Shown one piece after another: positions 8,853 through 16,753 of a stretch of DNA of 64,000 nucleotides (positions are counted from its first letter, which is position 1; each line of letters opens with the position of its first letter). The stretch covers positions 1-64,000 of the forward strand of contig JBBQNK010000007.1 in the NCBI GenBank assembly GCA_038329865.1, read 5' to 3'. The DNA is from JANMES01 sp038329865 (GTDB taxonomy: Bacteria; Planctomycetota; Phycisphaerae; Tepidisphaerales; Tepidisphaeraceae). Made by a program: the position numbers and the translations under genes. Below the pieces are notes generated by a model. It ran no database searches. It was given only the letters and a program-made list of their open reading frames with translations, and was not told the origin of the DNA.

Positions 8853-10049
8853 TCACTTCGACTGCGGCACCCAGTCAAAGCTCGCCGTCGTGTGGCCATC
8901 GGTCCAGTGGATGCCCCGGGGGATTTGCAGCACTCCGGCGGAGTCGTTTGTTGCTATTACATTGATCGCAGTAATTCCGACTTTATCCAGCGGCACCACT
9001 TCGCCGGCGTCGCTCACGCCGTTGGCGTTCGCGTCGCGCCAGAGGGCGATCGACTTCAGCTCGTCGCCGCTCAACTGTCCGTCGCGGTTGCGGTCGAGCA
9101 TCGACAGCGCCTCGTACCCGTCGCTGAAGCGCATGTGCCAGGTCATCGGCCCGAAGAGCTGCCGGCCGCTGGTGATTTGGCCAGTGCCGGCGGGGTCCCA
9201 CACGAGCAGGCCGGCGTCTTTCGTGATCCACGGCCAGAGGCGGCCGGGCCCGGCGAGATCGAACGACACGCTCGCGGCCGGATCGATCAGATCCTTCAGT
9301 GCTGCGTGCTCGTTCATCGCCACGACGATCGGCGTTTCGGCGAACGGCAGTGACATCACGGCCGTCTTGCCGTCTTCCAGCCGCTTGACCAGTGCGTTAT
9401 CGACCGGGCCGATCGTCTGCAGCAGGCGGATCGCGTCCTCGGCGGCCTCGGCGCTGACAAACGCATCGCCAGCCATCAGGCGGTTTTCCTTCGTCTTGTC
9501 TTCCTCGAGCCGAAGATCGAACGCTTTCACGTACTCATCAATGACGGCCTTCAGCTCGGCCTTGCGATCGACGGGTGGGAGCGACTTATCCGTGTTCTGC
9601 GTGGCGGGCGCCGCGACGGCCGTCGCGAGTTTCTGCTCCATCATCCATGCCAGGCCCAAATGATACAGGCCGTTCTTCGGATCCAGCTCCACCGCCTTAC
9701 GGTACGCGACGATCGACAGATCGAGATGCTTCAACGCCTCGGCCGACGTCGCTTTCACATCGTGCGACACCCGGACGGACGCATACGGCATGAACTCCGG
9801 CATGCCCTGTTTGTCGCTCGCAAACTTCAGCTGATTCCCGTCCTGCGCCCAGGCCATGCTGTGCACCCGGCCGAGCAGATACTGCGCGTGCGCGTCTTTC
9901 GGATCGTCCGCCACCTTCTTCTCGACTGATTTCAGAATGTCCGCGAGTGGAATATTCTCTTCCATGTGCATGAACATCGCGTCGGCCGACGCGGCGACGA
10001 ACAGGCCGAGCAAAACAAGGGCGACGAGGGTTCGGACGATCGGTTTCAT
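8853..10049 (-). CDS. Exported TPR/EF-hand protein, copy 2
   Basis: 398-residue paralogue of the 7523-8731 product with the same architecture: a signal peptide (MKPIVRTLVALVLLGLFVAA), TPR-like repeats (DPKDAHAQYLLGRVHSMAW, AYRKAVELDPKNGLYHLGLAW), and the core LLVWDPAGTGQITSGRQLFG. The EF-hand loops are DRNRDGQLSGDE and DANANGVSDAGE. The C-terminal ends are almost identical (DGHTTASFDWVP), indicating a recent duplication or conversion. The first EF-hand loop has Arg in place of His at position 4 and Gln for Lys at position 6, both compatible with calcium binding. Confidence 0.75.
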   Translation of the reverse strand: MKPIVRTLVALVLLGLFVAASADAMFMHMEENIPLADILKSVEKKVADDPKDAHAQYLLGRVHSMAWAQDGNQLKFASDKQGMPEFMPYASVRVSHDVKATSAEALKHLDLSIVAYRKAVELDPKNGLYHLGLAWMMEQKLATAVAAPATQNTDKSLPPVDRKAELKAVIDEYVKAFDLRLEEDKTKENRLMAGDAFVSAEAAEDAIRLLQTIGPVDNALVKRLEDGKTAVMSLPFAETPIVVAMNEHAALKDLIDPAASVSFDLAGPGRLWPWITKDAGLLVWDPAGTGQITSGRQLFGPMTWHMRFSDGYEALSMLDRNRDGQLSGDELKSIALWRDANANGVSDAGEVVPLDKVGITAINVIATNDSAGVLQIPRGIHWTDGHTTASFDWVPQSK

Positions 10050-10150
10050 TTAGAATTCTCCTGCCAGTTGGACGCCGGGCCAGCGATAAAGTTTACGGCG
10101 CAATGCTTTTTATGACATGGGGCGCCGCCCATATTTCACATGCATTCCAG

Positions 10151-10220
10151 TTTAGCCGCCCCGCGTGCGGGGCGCGTTTTTTCGTCGGAACCAACGCGCC
10201 CCGCATGCGAGGCGGCTAAA
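10151..10220. repeat. Inverted repeat of the TTTAGCCGCC type
   Basis: Arms 10151-10178 and 10193-10220 (28 bases) pair with two mismatches. It begins 6 bases past the stop of the SulP gene in the direction of transcription and could double as its terminator. GCGGGGC palindromes are nested in each arm. Confidence 0.85.
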
Positions 10221-10225
10221 CGGCG

Positions 10226-12118
10226 TTAAATCTCGTACGTGAACGACTCCTCTTCGAGCTTCTCCGAGATCCCCGCCAGGTCGATCGATACGCCCGCCAG
10301 TTGCCGGGCCCGCTGCAGCGCTTCCTGGGCGCTGGCGAAGACGCCGAGGCCGGTCTCGAAGAAATTCTCCTGCCCGATCAGCTTGAGCAGCCCGAAGTTG
10401 CGGATGACCGGCGTGAGGTCCGGTCGCACGCCGCACAAAATCACGTGGCCGCGGCGGGCCTGCATGTCGCGCGTGAATTGCTCGAGCACGTACAGGGCCG
10501 TGGAGTCGATCGAATGCGTGCGGCGGAGGCGGAAGACCACGACCTTCACGCCGGAGCCTTCGCGCGAGAGGTGCGCGAGCCGGTCGCGCAACTCGTCGGC
10601 CACGCCGAAGAAAAGATCGCCCTCCACCTGCAGGAAGATCACCTGTGTGCCGCCGGAACGGTCGGTGAGCTCGCGCTCCTGGAACGCGCTGCCGGATTTG
10701 CCGGGCACCATCTCCATCACGTGCAGCCGGCTGGCCTGGCGGAGGTAGAGGGCAATGTTGAGGAAAATCCCCGTGAAAATCGCGTATTCGAGCGGCACGA
10801 AGAGCGTGGCGGCGAACGTGATGCCGCACACCAGCGCATCCGGCCGGCTCGCCTTCAGCACGCGCGGGATGTAGCTCCACTCGATCAGCCCGACCGCGAT
10901 CACGAAGAGCAGGCCCGCCAGTGCCGCCGTCGGGATCAGCTGCGCCAGCGGCGCGCCGATCAGAAAGATGATGCCGACGAAGATCGCGTTGAAGACTGCG
11001 CCGAACCGCGTTTCCGCACCGGCGGCGTAATCGAGAGCGCTGCGCGTGAAGCTGCCGGAGCCGGGGATGCACTGGAAAAAGCTCGTGACGAGATTCTTAA
11101 ATCCCTGTGCGAAAAATTCCTGGTTGGGGTTGATCTCCTCCCCCGTGCGGGCGGCGATGCTCTTGGCGATCGCCACGCTCTCCAGCATGCCGATGACCGC
11201 CAGAGCCAGCGCCCCGCCGAAGAGTTTTTCCGCCCAATCCCACCCGGCCCAGGCGACTTCAAAGTGCGGCAGTCCGCGGGGGATTTCCTTGATCAGCGGA
11301 AGCGTCGCGTCGGTCCACCCCATCGACCACACCAGCGCCGCAGAAGCAACGATCGCGATCAACGCGCCCGGCAACAGCTTGTTGATGAATCGCACGCCGA
11401 CGGTGATCGCGACGACTCCGAGCCCGATCATCACCGCGCGCGGATTCAATTCATTGAAGTGCGTCACCAGCCGTTCGATCGGGCTGGCGATGCCCGGCCA
11501 GCCGTTTCGACCAGCCGAACTCCGCACGCCGATGAACGCCGGCAGCTGCCCGAAGAAAATCAGCACGCCCGCCCCGCTCACCAGCCCGGCGATGACCGAT
11601 CGGCTGACGTACCGCACCATGTTCCCCATCCGCGCCGCCGCGAATGCCAGCTGAATGATCCCCTTCAGCATCGCGAGCATGAAAACGAGCTGCAGATAGA
11701 GCGAAGGATCCGCGGCCGGGTCCACCAGGCGGTACAGCGCCGAAAAAATCAGCAAACTTTGCGTATTGGTCGGCCCGGTGGTCATGTGCTCGGAACTGCT
11801 GAGCATCGCTCCGATCACACCCTGGATGATCGACGTGTACAGCCCGTACTGGGCCGGCACGCCCGCGATGATCGCGTACGCCATCGCCTGCGGCACTTCG
11901 ACGACGGAGACCGTGAGCCCCGCGAGCAAATCCTTTCGCAGCTTGTATGCGTTGTAATGCCGGATCGTCTCAATCGCCGGCTTGAGCGGCGTGAGCAGAA
12001 ATGCTGCGAGCGATTGATTTGGAGCTGACGCCGGATCGGAATCCACGAAACGATTCTGGCGGCAGTGCGTGAGTTTGGGAAGTGATTTTGTTGGATTCGA
12101 TCTCCACTCGATTCCCAC
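10226..12118 (-). CDS. SulP family anion transporter with C-terminal STAS domain
   Basis: Inner-membrane transporter of the SLC26/SulP family, 630 residues, substrate probably sulfate, bicarbonate or another anion. After a roughly 50-residue cytoplasmic N-terminus comes DLLAGLTVSVVEVPQAMAYA, the classic first-helix signature, then about 12-14 hydrophobic segments. These include PTNTQSLLIFSALYRL and the conserved IPGSGSFTRSALDYAAGAET (family consensus PxxGSxSRSAL). The STAS domain covers about residues 475-610 (VIFLQVEGDLFFGVADEL, then FRLRRTHSIDSTALYVLEQF). In SulP proteins STAS is regulatory. The GTG at 12118 gives this length; no clear Shine-Dalgarno was seen, so the first residues are uncertain. 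Confidence 0.9.
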   Translation of the reverse strand: MGIEWRSNPTKSLPKLTHCRQNRFVDSDPASAPNQSLAAFLLTPLKPAIETIRHYNAYKLRKDLLAGLTVSVVEVPQAMAYAIIAGVPAQYGLYTSIIQGVIGAMLSSSEHMTTGPTNTQSLLIFSALYRLVDPAADPSLYLQLVFMLAMLKGIIQLAFAAARMGNMVRYVSRSVIAGLVSGAGVLIFFGQLPAFIGVRSSAGRNGWPGIASPIERLVTHFNELNPRAVMIGLGVVAITVGVRFINKLLPGALIAIVASAALVWSMGWTDATLPLIKEIPRGLPHFEVAWAGWDWAEKLFGGALALAVIGMLESVAIAKSIAARTGEEINPNQEFFAQGFKNLVTSFFQCIPGSGSFTRSALDYAAGAETRFGAVFNAIFVGIIFLIGAPLAQLIPTAALAGLLFVIAVGLIEWSYIPRVLKASRPDALVCGITFAATLFVPLEYAIFTGIFLNIALYLRQASRLHVMEMVPGKSGSAFQERELTDRSGGTQVIFLQVEGDLFFGVADELRDRLAHLSREGSGVKVVVFRLRRTHSIDSTALYVLEQFTRDMQARRGHVILCGVRPDLTPVIRNFGLLKLIGQENFFETGLGVFASAQEALQRARQLAGVSIDLAGISEKLEEESFTYEI

Positions 12119-12160
12119 TTAATTGATAGGCTGACTGCGAGTTTCACGGCTTGAAGTTCT

Positions 12161-12240
12161 TTATCCGCAGATTTCACAGATTACACAGATGAAGAAGAAG
12201 CAAAATTCTTATCTGTGTAATCTGAAAAATCTGTGGATAA
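12161..12240. repeat. Inverted repeat of the TTATCCGCAGATTTCACAGA type
   Basis: Arms 12161-12190 and 12211-12240 (30 bases) pair with three mismatches, separated by 20 bases. It is much more AT-rich than its surroundings. It lies between the tuf terminator and the start of the SulP gene. Confidence 0.85.
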
Positions 12241-12272
12241 AAAAAGACGGCGCGGATGTTTCCATCCGCGCC
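12239..12272 (-). terminator. Intrinsic terminator of the tRNA-ligase-tuf unit
   Basis: Read on the minus strand: stem GGCGCGGATG, GAAA tetraloop, stem CATCCGCGCC (perfect 10 bp), then GTC and seven T residues. It lies 33 bases downstream of the tuf stop codon and is the clearest factor-independent terminator in the window. Confidence 0.93.
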
Positions 12273-12305
12273 GCCGGTAGAGGGACAAAAGAAATCACGC
12301 CCGCA

Positions 12306-13502
<1,197 letters not shown>

Positions 13503-13520
13503 GAGAGGCCTCCTTCTAGT

Positions 13521-13605
13521 TCACGACGTCGGGACTCGAACCCGACCGCGTTGCGAATGCCGCGCGTTACCCGCCCCTGTAGAAGTCAGGGGTTCCATCG
13601 TCGTT
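13521..13605 (-). ncRNA. tRNA-like element without a visible D-arm
   Basis: Minus-strand 85-base element lying 18 bases before the tuf start codon. It has a six-pair acceptor (ACGACG with CGTCGT) and a perfect T-arm (TCGGG, TTCGAGT, CCCGA). A strong hairpin CCCTG-ACTTCTA-CAGGG sits in the anticodon position, followed by a second hairpin (CGCG stems around GCATTCGCAA) that would be a long variable arm. Only GGAAC-like bases lie where a D-arm should be. The apparent anticodon loop has C at position 33 instead of U, so the isotype cannot be called. It may be a degenerate tRNA, a tRNA mimic controlling tuf, or an RNase P/Z processing signal. Confidence 0.55.
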
Positions 13606-13615
13606 CTGTTGTAAG

Positions 13616-13691
13616 GGTGACCAGTGGGAATCGAACCCGACATCATTCCGGATTCACAGTCCGGCGCTCTTCCGCTTGAGCTACAGCCACC
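13616..13691 (-). tRNA. tRNA-His(GTG)
   Basis: Loop CTGTGAA gives anticodon GTG. The extra 5' G(-1) opposite C73 that defines tRNA-His is present. The T-stem reads GTCGGG against CCCAC, so it pairs only if one C bulges out. The acceptor includes three G-U pairs. No CCA is encoded. Confidence 0.9.
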
Positions 13692-13705
13692 ATTGAAAAT
13701 TTGAA

Positions 13706-13776
13706 AGACCCGTGCAGGAGTCGAACCTGCGTAAACGGCTTTGCAGACCGTCGCCTCGCCACTCGGCCATAGGGTC
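13706..13776 (-). tRNA. tRNA-Cys(GCA)
   Basis: Loop CTGCAAA gives anticodon GCA; the T-arm GCAGG-TTCGACT-CCTGC is perfect and the discriminator is U, as in tRNA-Cys. The two innermost acceptor pairs (6-67 and 7-66) are mismatched. Confidence 0.9.
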
Positions 13777-13807
13777 ACAAACGAGTTGAGAATTTCGATC
13801 GACTACC

Positions 13808-13833
13808 GGACTGGCCGCTTAAGCGGCCAGTCC
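13808..13833. repeat. Perfect 26-bp palindrome between tRNA-Cys and tRNA-Trp
   Basis: Bases 13808-13833 are a perfect palindrome with no loop (half-site GGACTGGCCGCTT). In the array transcript it would form a strong hairpin in the 71-base Cys-Trp spacer. Confidence 0.9.
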
Positions 13834-13847
13834 ACTGCGAACCCAAG

Positions 13848-13920
13848 CACGCCGTGCAGGGATCGAACCTGCCCACTCCGGATTTGGAGGCCGGCGTCCC
13901 GCCATTGGGACTGACGACGT
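13848..13920 (-). tRNA. tRNA-Trp(CCA)
   Basis: Loop CTCCAAA gives anticodon CCA; discriminator G as expected for Trp; full acceptor ACGTCGT with ACGGCGT; T-arm GCAGG/CCTGC. Position 8 is C instead of the usual U, and pair 31-39 is mismatched. Confidence 0.9.
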
Positions 13921-13928
13921 ATCGATCA

Positions 13929-14012
13929 TGCGCAGGGTAGGACTCGAACCTACGAGGGCCCGAAGGCCAACCGGGTTACGGCCGGTTGCAATCGCCGCTC
14001 TGCCACCTGCGC
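13929..14012 (-). tRNA. tRNA-Tyr(GTA)
   Basis: Loop CCGTAAC gives anticodon GTA. It has the expected long variable arm (GGCC-TTC-GGCC type), acceptor GCGCAGG/CCTGCGC and discriminator A. Confidence 0.93.
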
Positions 14013-14018
14013 TCGGAG

Positions 14019-14069
14019 TAGGACTTAGGACTTAGTGAAGAGATTTCCGCCACTAAGTCCTAAGTCCTA
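14019..14069. repeat. 19-bp hairpin built of TTAGGAC heptamers
   Basis: Arms 14019-14037 and 14051-14069 are perfectly complementary around a 13-base loop. Each arm contains two tandem AAGTCCT/AGGACTT heptamers, and more copies follow to about 14090. The same heptamer occurs just after the ApbE gene (near 3694) and before 24138. Confidence 0.88.
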
Positions 14070-14097
14070 AGTCCTTTTCTCGAAGTCCTACGCCCAG

Positions 14098-14171
14098 TCA
14101 CCGCGGAAGGATTTGAACCTTCAACCCCGTGCATCCGAAGCACGTGCGCTACCAAATTGCGCTACACGGTG
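14098..14171 (-). tRNA. tRNA-Pro(CGG)
   Basis: Loop TTCGGAT gives anticodon CGG. It starts with C1, has a strong CGTGC/GCACG anticodon stem, a GCGC D-stem and discriminator A. It reads only CCG. Confidence 0.92.
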
Positions 14172-14176
14172 AAAAA

Positions 14177-14249
14177 TGCTCCCGGTGGGATTCGAACCCA
14201 ACATTCTCCGGTTGAAAGCCGGCCGTCCTGGCCTTTGGATGACGGGAGC
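14177..14249 (-). tRNA. tRNA-Glu(TTC)
   Basis: Loop CTTTCAA gives anticodon TTC; acceptor GCTCCCG/CGGGAGC perfect; discriminator A. The 27-43 pair is mismatched. Only 5 bases separate it from tRNA-Pro. Confidence 0.92.
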
Positions 14250-14257
14250 GGGGGGCA

Positions 14258-14354
14258 GAAATGCAAAGTGCAGAATGCAAAATGCAAAATGAAAACAAGC
14301 AACTCACAGATTTCAGCCTTCATTTTGCAACTTGCATTTTGCAATTTGCATTTC
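14258..14354. repeat. Long AT-rich inverted repeat of TGCAAAA units
   Basis: Arms 14258-14293 and 14319-14354 (36 bases) pair with four mismatches. Each is made of short tandem ATGCAAA/TGCAAAA units. It fills the Glu-Asn spacer and is strongly AT-rich in a GC-rich region. Confidence 0.88.
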
Positions 14355-14361
14355 CCCAAAG

Positions 14362-14433
14362 CACCCGCAGATGGATTCGAACCATCATGATCGCGATTAA
14401 CAATCGCGCGCTCTACCGTTGAGCTACACGGGT
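14362..14433 (-). tRNA. tRNA-Asn(GTT)
   Basis: Loop TTGTTAA gives anticodon GTT; anticodon stem CGCGA/TCGCG perfect; discriminator G as in tRNA-Asn; T-arm GATGG/CCATC. Confidence 0.93.
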
Positions 14434-14447
14434 AAATAATTTTTCAG

Positions 14448-14521
14448 TTGAGCCGCCTGGATTCGAACCAGGAGCCTTCGGAATCAAAGTCCGACGTTCT
14501 ACCTGTTTGAACTACGGCTCA
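14448..14521 (-). tRNA. tRNA-Gln(TTG)
   Basis: Loop CTTTGAT gives anticodon TTG; acceptor TGAGCCG/CGGCTCA perfect; T-arm CCTGG/CCAGG. One of two Gln tRNAs in the array; the other reads CAG. Confidence 0.92.
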
Positions 14522-14533
14522 GTGGCCGCCACA

Positions 14534-14606
14534 TTCAGCCGGCAGGGATCGAACCTGCGACTTCCGGTATGTAAGACCGGCTCTCTCCCAGCTGAGCTAC
14601 GGCTGC
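14534..14606 (-). tRNA. tRNA-Val(TAC)
   Basis: Loop CTTACAT gives anticodon TAC; anticodon stem CCGGT/ACCGG perfect; T-arm GCAGG/CCTGC. The terminal 1-72 acceptor pair is G-A, a mismatch. Confidence 0.9.
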
Positions 14607-14616
14607 ATAAAAACAG

Positions 14617-14689
14617 TTCAGGGCGAAGGAGTTGAACCCTCTACCTCCCGGTTCAGAGCCGGGCGTTCTGCCGATTAAACTATCCCTGA
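14617..14689 (-). tRNA. tRNA-Gln(CTG)
   Basis: Loop CTCTGAA gives anticodon CTG; anticodon stem CCCGG/CCGGG perfect; discriminator A. Pair 7-66 is mismatched. First tRNA after the RNA ligase gene in transcription order. Confidence 0.92.
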
Positions 14690-14694
14690 ATAAT

Positions 14695-14732
14695 CGCGTG
14701 GAGCGCAGTGGGGACTCGCCGCGCTCCACGCG
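14695..14732. repeat. 12-bp hairpin between the RNA ligase gene and tRNA-Gln
   Basis: Arms 14695-14706 and 14721-14732 (CGCGTGGAGCGC) pair perfectly around a 14-base loop, just past the ligase stop codon on the minus strand. No T-run follows, so it looks more like an mRNA 3'-end or processing structure than a terminator. Confidence 0.85.
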
Positions 14733-14738
14733 AACACT

Positions 14739-15770
14739 TCAAACGTCCTGCGTGTCGGAAATGCTTTCTCCGAAGAGATACGTATCTCCGATGTACTTCA
14801 GAATCACCCGGCCGATCTTCGGGTCCGTCCGCTCCTTCGCCGGCTTCACCACCACGCCTTCGCGGATGTGGTTTGCGCCGGCAACGAGTGACGGGCCGTC
14901 TGACAGCTCGCGGATCTTCTGCAGATCGAACGGCCCTTCGAACACGCTCGGCACCTGCTCGATGCCGAACTGCCCGCAGAGTGCCGCGAACTCATCTGAG
15001 TCCACGTACTTGCCATCGATCAGCAGATCGAACGCACGAAACGCCAGGGCATTCTCCAGCCCGTAACGAAGGCTCTGCACGCGGCCGAACACTTCGCCGA
15101 ACAGGATGGCCTGCTTGGCGCTGCGCGGGCCGAGCGTTGCCTCGCGAAGCAGGTCGCGCACGCCCGGCTGCGTCCACGGGAACCAGTAAAGGTCCGCCGC
15201 CGGATTCTGCGGGAGTTTGCGACGAATCTGCTTTGAGCCGGCCATTTCGATCGGCTCGCCGTTCTCGACGATCAGGCCCACGCGGCAGTTCGTGCCGTGG
15301 ATCTTTTCCGTCACGATCACCGGCTCGCCGGGCGTGAAGATCTTCGGGAAGTTCCGCATGTTTTCGATCTCGGTGTACGAGTCGAACAGCGCGTGCGGCA
15401 CTTCCGCATCGCCCGCGGCCAACTTCAGCGGCGGGATGAACTTCTCGATTCCGTAGTGCTCACGCACGTCGGTGCCGAGATTCCACGCGTCGTTCTCACG
15501 ATCGATGATCAGCCCGAACGACGGCTCGCCCCGCAGCCGGGCGCAGCGCACGCGACCCTTGGAGAGGTACTTCGTCACGCCGAGCCGTTCCGCCAGGTCG
15601 GCCGGCAGGACAGAGTCCACCGGCACGTACGTGACCAGATCGCCCGCGCGGTAACGATCCCGCGGCACTACGCACTGCCAGCCCTTGATCTGAGCCAGCT
15701 CCAGCCGCTCGGCATTCGCGTGCGGCTGCACCTTTTCAATTTCGCACACTTCCACAATCAAACTCGACAC
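14739..15770 (-). CDS. DraRnl-type (Rnl5) RNA ligase inside the tRNA array
   Basis: ATP-dependent RNA ligase of the Deinococcus DRB0094 family, 343 residues against about 342 for DraRnl. It seals 3'-OH/5'-phosphate breaks through a covalent lysyl-AMP. The N-terminal OB-like domain (residues 1-130) is the family's mark. Nucleotidyltransferase motifs follow: motif I EKIHGTN with Lys156 as the adenylation site, GEVFG at 225-229 (motif III), EGVVVKP at 304-310 (motif IV) and VILKYIG with Lys325 (motif V). It is flanked by tRNA-Met upstream (25 bases) and tRNA-Gln downstream (50 bases), same strand, with no promoter or terminator obvious on either side. Cotranscription and a role in mending cleaved tRNA are inferred. 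Confidence 0.92.
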   Translation of the reverse strand: MSSLIVEVCEIEKVQPHANAERLELAQIKGWQCVVPRDRYRAGDLVTYVPVDSVLPADLAERLGVTKYLSKGRVRCARLRGEPSFGLIIDRENDAWNLGTDVREHYGIEKFIPPLKLAAGDAEVPHALFDSYTEIENMRNFPKIFTPGEPVIVTEKIHGTNCRVGLIVENGEPIEMAGSKQIRRKLPQNPAADLYWFPWTQPGVRDLLREATLGPRSAKQAILFGEVFGRVQSLRYGLENALAFRAFDLLIDGKYVDSDEFAALCGQFGIEQVPSVFEGPFDLQKIRELSDGPSLVAGANHIREGVVVKPAKERTDPKIGRVILKYIGDTYLFGESISDTQDV

Positions 15771-15794
15771 GACGCACCTCCCTTCTTGTTAAGT

Positions 15795-15866
15795 AGGAGA
15801 CGGTTGGATTCGAACCAACACCCTTCGGCTTATGAGGCCGACGCTCTGCCGTTGAGCTACGCTCCC
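15795..15866 (-). tRNA. tRNA with CAT anticodon (Met or Ile2)
   Basis: Loop CTCATAA gives anticodon CAT. The 1-72 pair is G-C and the stem lacks the GGG/CCC triple of initiator tRNA, so elongator Met or a lysidine-modified Ile tRNA is likelier. The acceptor is weak: A4-C69 is mismatched and two pairs are G-U. Confidence 0.85.
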
Positions 15867-15896
15867 GTTGACGCACGATTGCTGATAATTTCTAAG

Positions 15897-15969
15897 GGCC
15901 GCAGGCTGGAATCGAACCAGCAACTTCCGCATTACGAGGGCGGCGCTCTTCCCGTTGAGCTACTGCGAC
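15897..15969 (-). tRNA. tRNA-Thr(CGT)
   Basis: Loop CTCGTAA gives anticodon CGT, which reads only ACG. Acceptor GTCGCAG/CTGCGGC pairs with one G-U; T-arm GCTGG/CCAGC. Pair 31-39 is mismatched and the discriminator is C, unusual for Thr. Confidence 0.87.
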
Positions 15970-16051
15970 AATGCGAGGGGCGCATTCGGGTGGCATTCCC
16001 GTGGTTCGCCCCTTCTATGCGTGCGAGGTTTGCAGTCGCTCGCACGACGCA

Positions 16052-16122
16052 AGCAGTGAGCGGGAATTGAACCCGCGTCTCCGGTTTGGAAGACCGGTAC
16101 TCGGCCACTAAGTCATCACTGC
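16052..16122 (-). tRNA. tRNA-Gly(TCC)
   Basis: Loop CTTCCAA gives anticodon TCC; acceptor GCAGTGA/TCACTGC, anticodon stem CCGGT/ACCGG and T-stem GCGGG/CCCGC are all perfect; discriminator U as in bacterial tRNA-Gly. Confidence 0.93.
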
Positions 16123-16131
16123 GATCAATCT

Positions 16132-16203
16132 CTTCGTCGGCGTGGCTCGCTTCAGCGGGCCCTGCTAACCGGCGGCCCGCAGAAGCAGGCCACGCCGACG
16201 AAG
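16132..16203. repeat. 15-bp inverted repeat between the two tRNA-Gly genes
   Basis: Arms 16132-16146 and 16189-16203 (CTTCGTCGGCGTGGC) pair perfectly, and the interior also pairs (GCGGGCC with GGCCCGC), making a nearly complete 72-base hairpin. It resembles the dispersed GC-rich palindromes elsewhere in the window. Confidence 0.88.
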
Positions 16204-16208
16204 AACCA

Positions 16209-16279
16209 TGCGCCGACTGGGAATCGAATCCAGGCCTCGGCCGTGGCATAGCCGCGTTCTACCACTGAACTACCAGCGC
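16209..16279 (-). tRNA. tRNA-Gly(GCC)
   Basis: Loop ATGCCAC gives anticodon GCC; acceptor GCGCTGG/TCGGCGC pairs with G-U; discriminator A. Pair 53-61 of the T-stem is A-C. Confidence 0.9.
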
Positions 16280-16291
16280 GAATCTCACTCA

Positions 16292-16363
16292 TGTGAACCC
16301 TTGGAATCGAACCAAGATCCGGAGTATTTCAAACCCCCGCTCTGCCGATTGAGCTAAGTCCAC
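16292..16363 (-). tRNA. tRNA-Phe(GAA)
   Basis: Loop TTGAAAT gives anticodon GAA; stem GGGGT/ACTCC; T-arm CTTGG/CCAAG; discriminator A. Three of the acceptor pairs involve U. Confidence 0.92.
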
Positions 16364-16404
16364 GTCACCGGCACGGCCCGCCCGCCGCGCCTACGAAAAA
16401 CAAA

Positions 16405-16477
16405 CGCCGCCAATGGGACTCGAACCCACACGCTCCCGGCTGACAACCGGGCGCTCTGCCAATTGAGCTATAGCGAC
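16405..16477 (-). tRNA. tRNA-Asp(GTC)
   Basis: Loop TTGTCAG gives anticodon GTC; anticodon stem CCCGG/CCGGG perfect; discriminator G, an Asp identity element; acceptor GTCGCTA/TGGCGGC. Confidence 0.93.
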
Positions 16478-16522
16478 ACGTTTCTGTATTCACTTTTCAA
16501 AGAGCCCGACGACAACTTTCAG

Positions 16523-16607
16523 CGGAGGGTAGAGGATTCGAACCTCTGGTCCCGCGAAGGACTCCGCGTTAGCACCACGGCGCATTCGACCGCTCTGCCA
16601 ACCCTCC
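16523..16607 (-). tRNA. tRNA-Ser(GCT)
   Basis: Loop GTGCTAA gives anticodon GCT; long variable arm (GTCC-TTCGC-GGGAC); acceptor GGAGGGT/ACCCTCC perfect; discriminator G as required for Ser. Confidence 0.94.
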
Positions 16608-16620
16608 CAAACTTTTCCAG

Positions 16621-16704
16621 CGGAGGGTGAGGGACTCGAACCCCCAAGGCTTCACGCCACGCTCGTTTTCAAGACGAGTGCCTTGCCAATTTGGCTAACC
16701 CTCC
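16621..16704 (-). tRNA. tRNA-Ser(TGA)
   Basis: Loop CTTGAAA gives anticodon TGA; long variable arm (GGC-GTGAA-GCC); same acceptor as tRNA-Ser(GCT); discriminator G. Confidence 0.94.
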
Positions 16705-16753
16705 GAATTTGTCTTCGCCGGTCGACCCGCTTCAGCGCGTCGCACAACATTCA

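Noticed and set aside
10301..12028. Plus-strand frame of 575 codons opposite the SulP gene
   Set aside because: Composition is Arg/Asp/His noise typical of antisense frames in GC-rich DNA; the SulP protein explains the region.
13521..13605. tmRNA or selenocysteine tRNA
   Set aside because: Too short for tmRNA and no tag frame; anticodon loop does not read UCA and the 8/5-type long acceptor of tRNA-Sec is not seen.
16132..16203. Rho-independent terminator within the tRNA array
   Set aside because: The hairpin has no following T-run on the minus strand and downstream tRNAs continue without a new promoter in sight.
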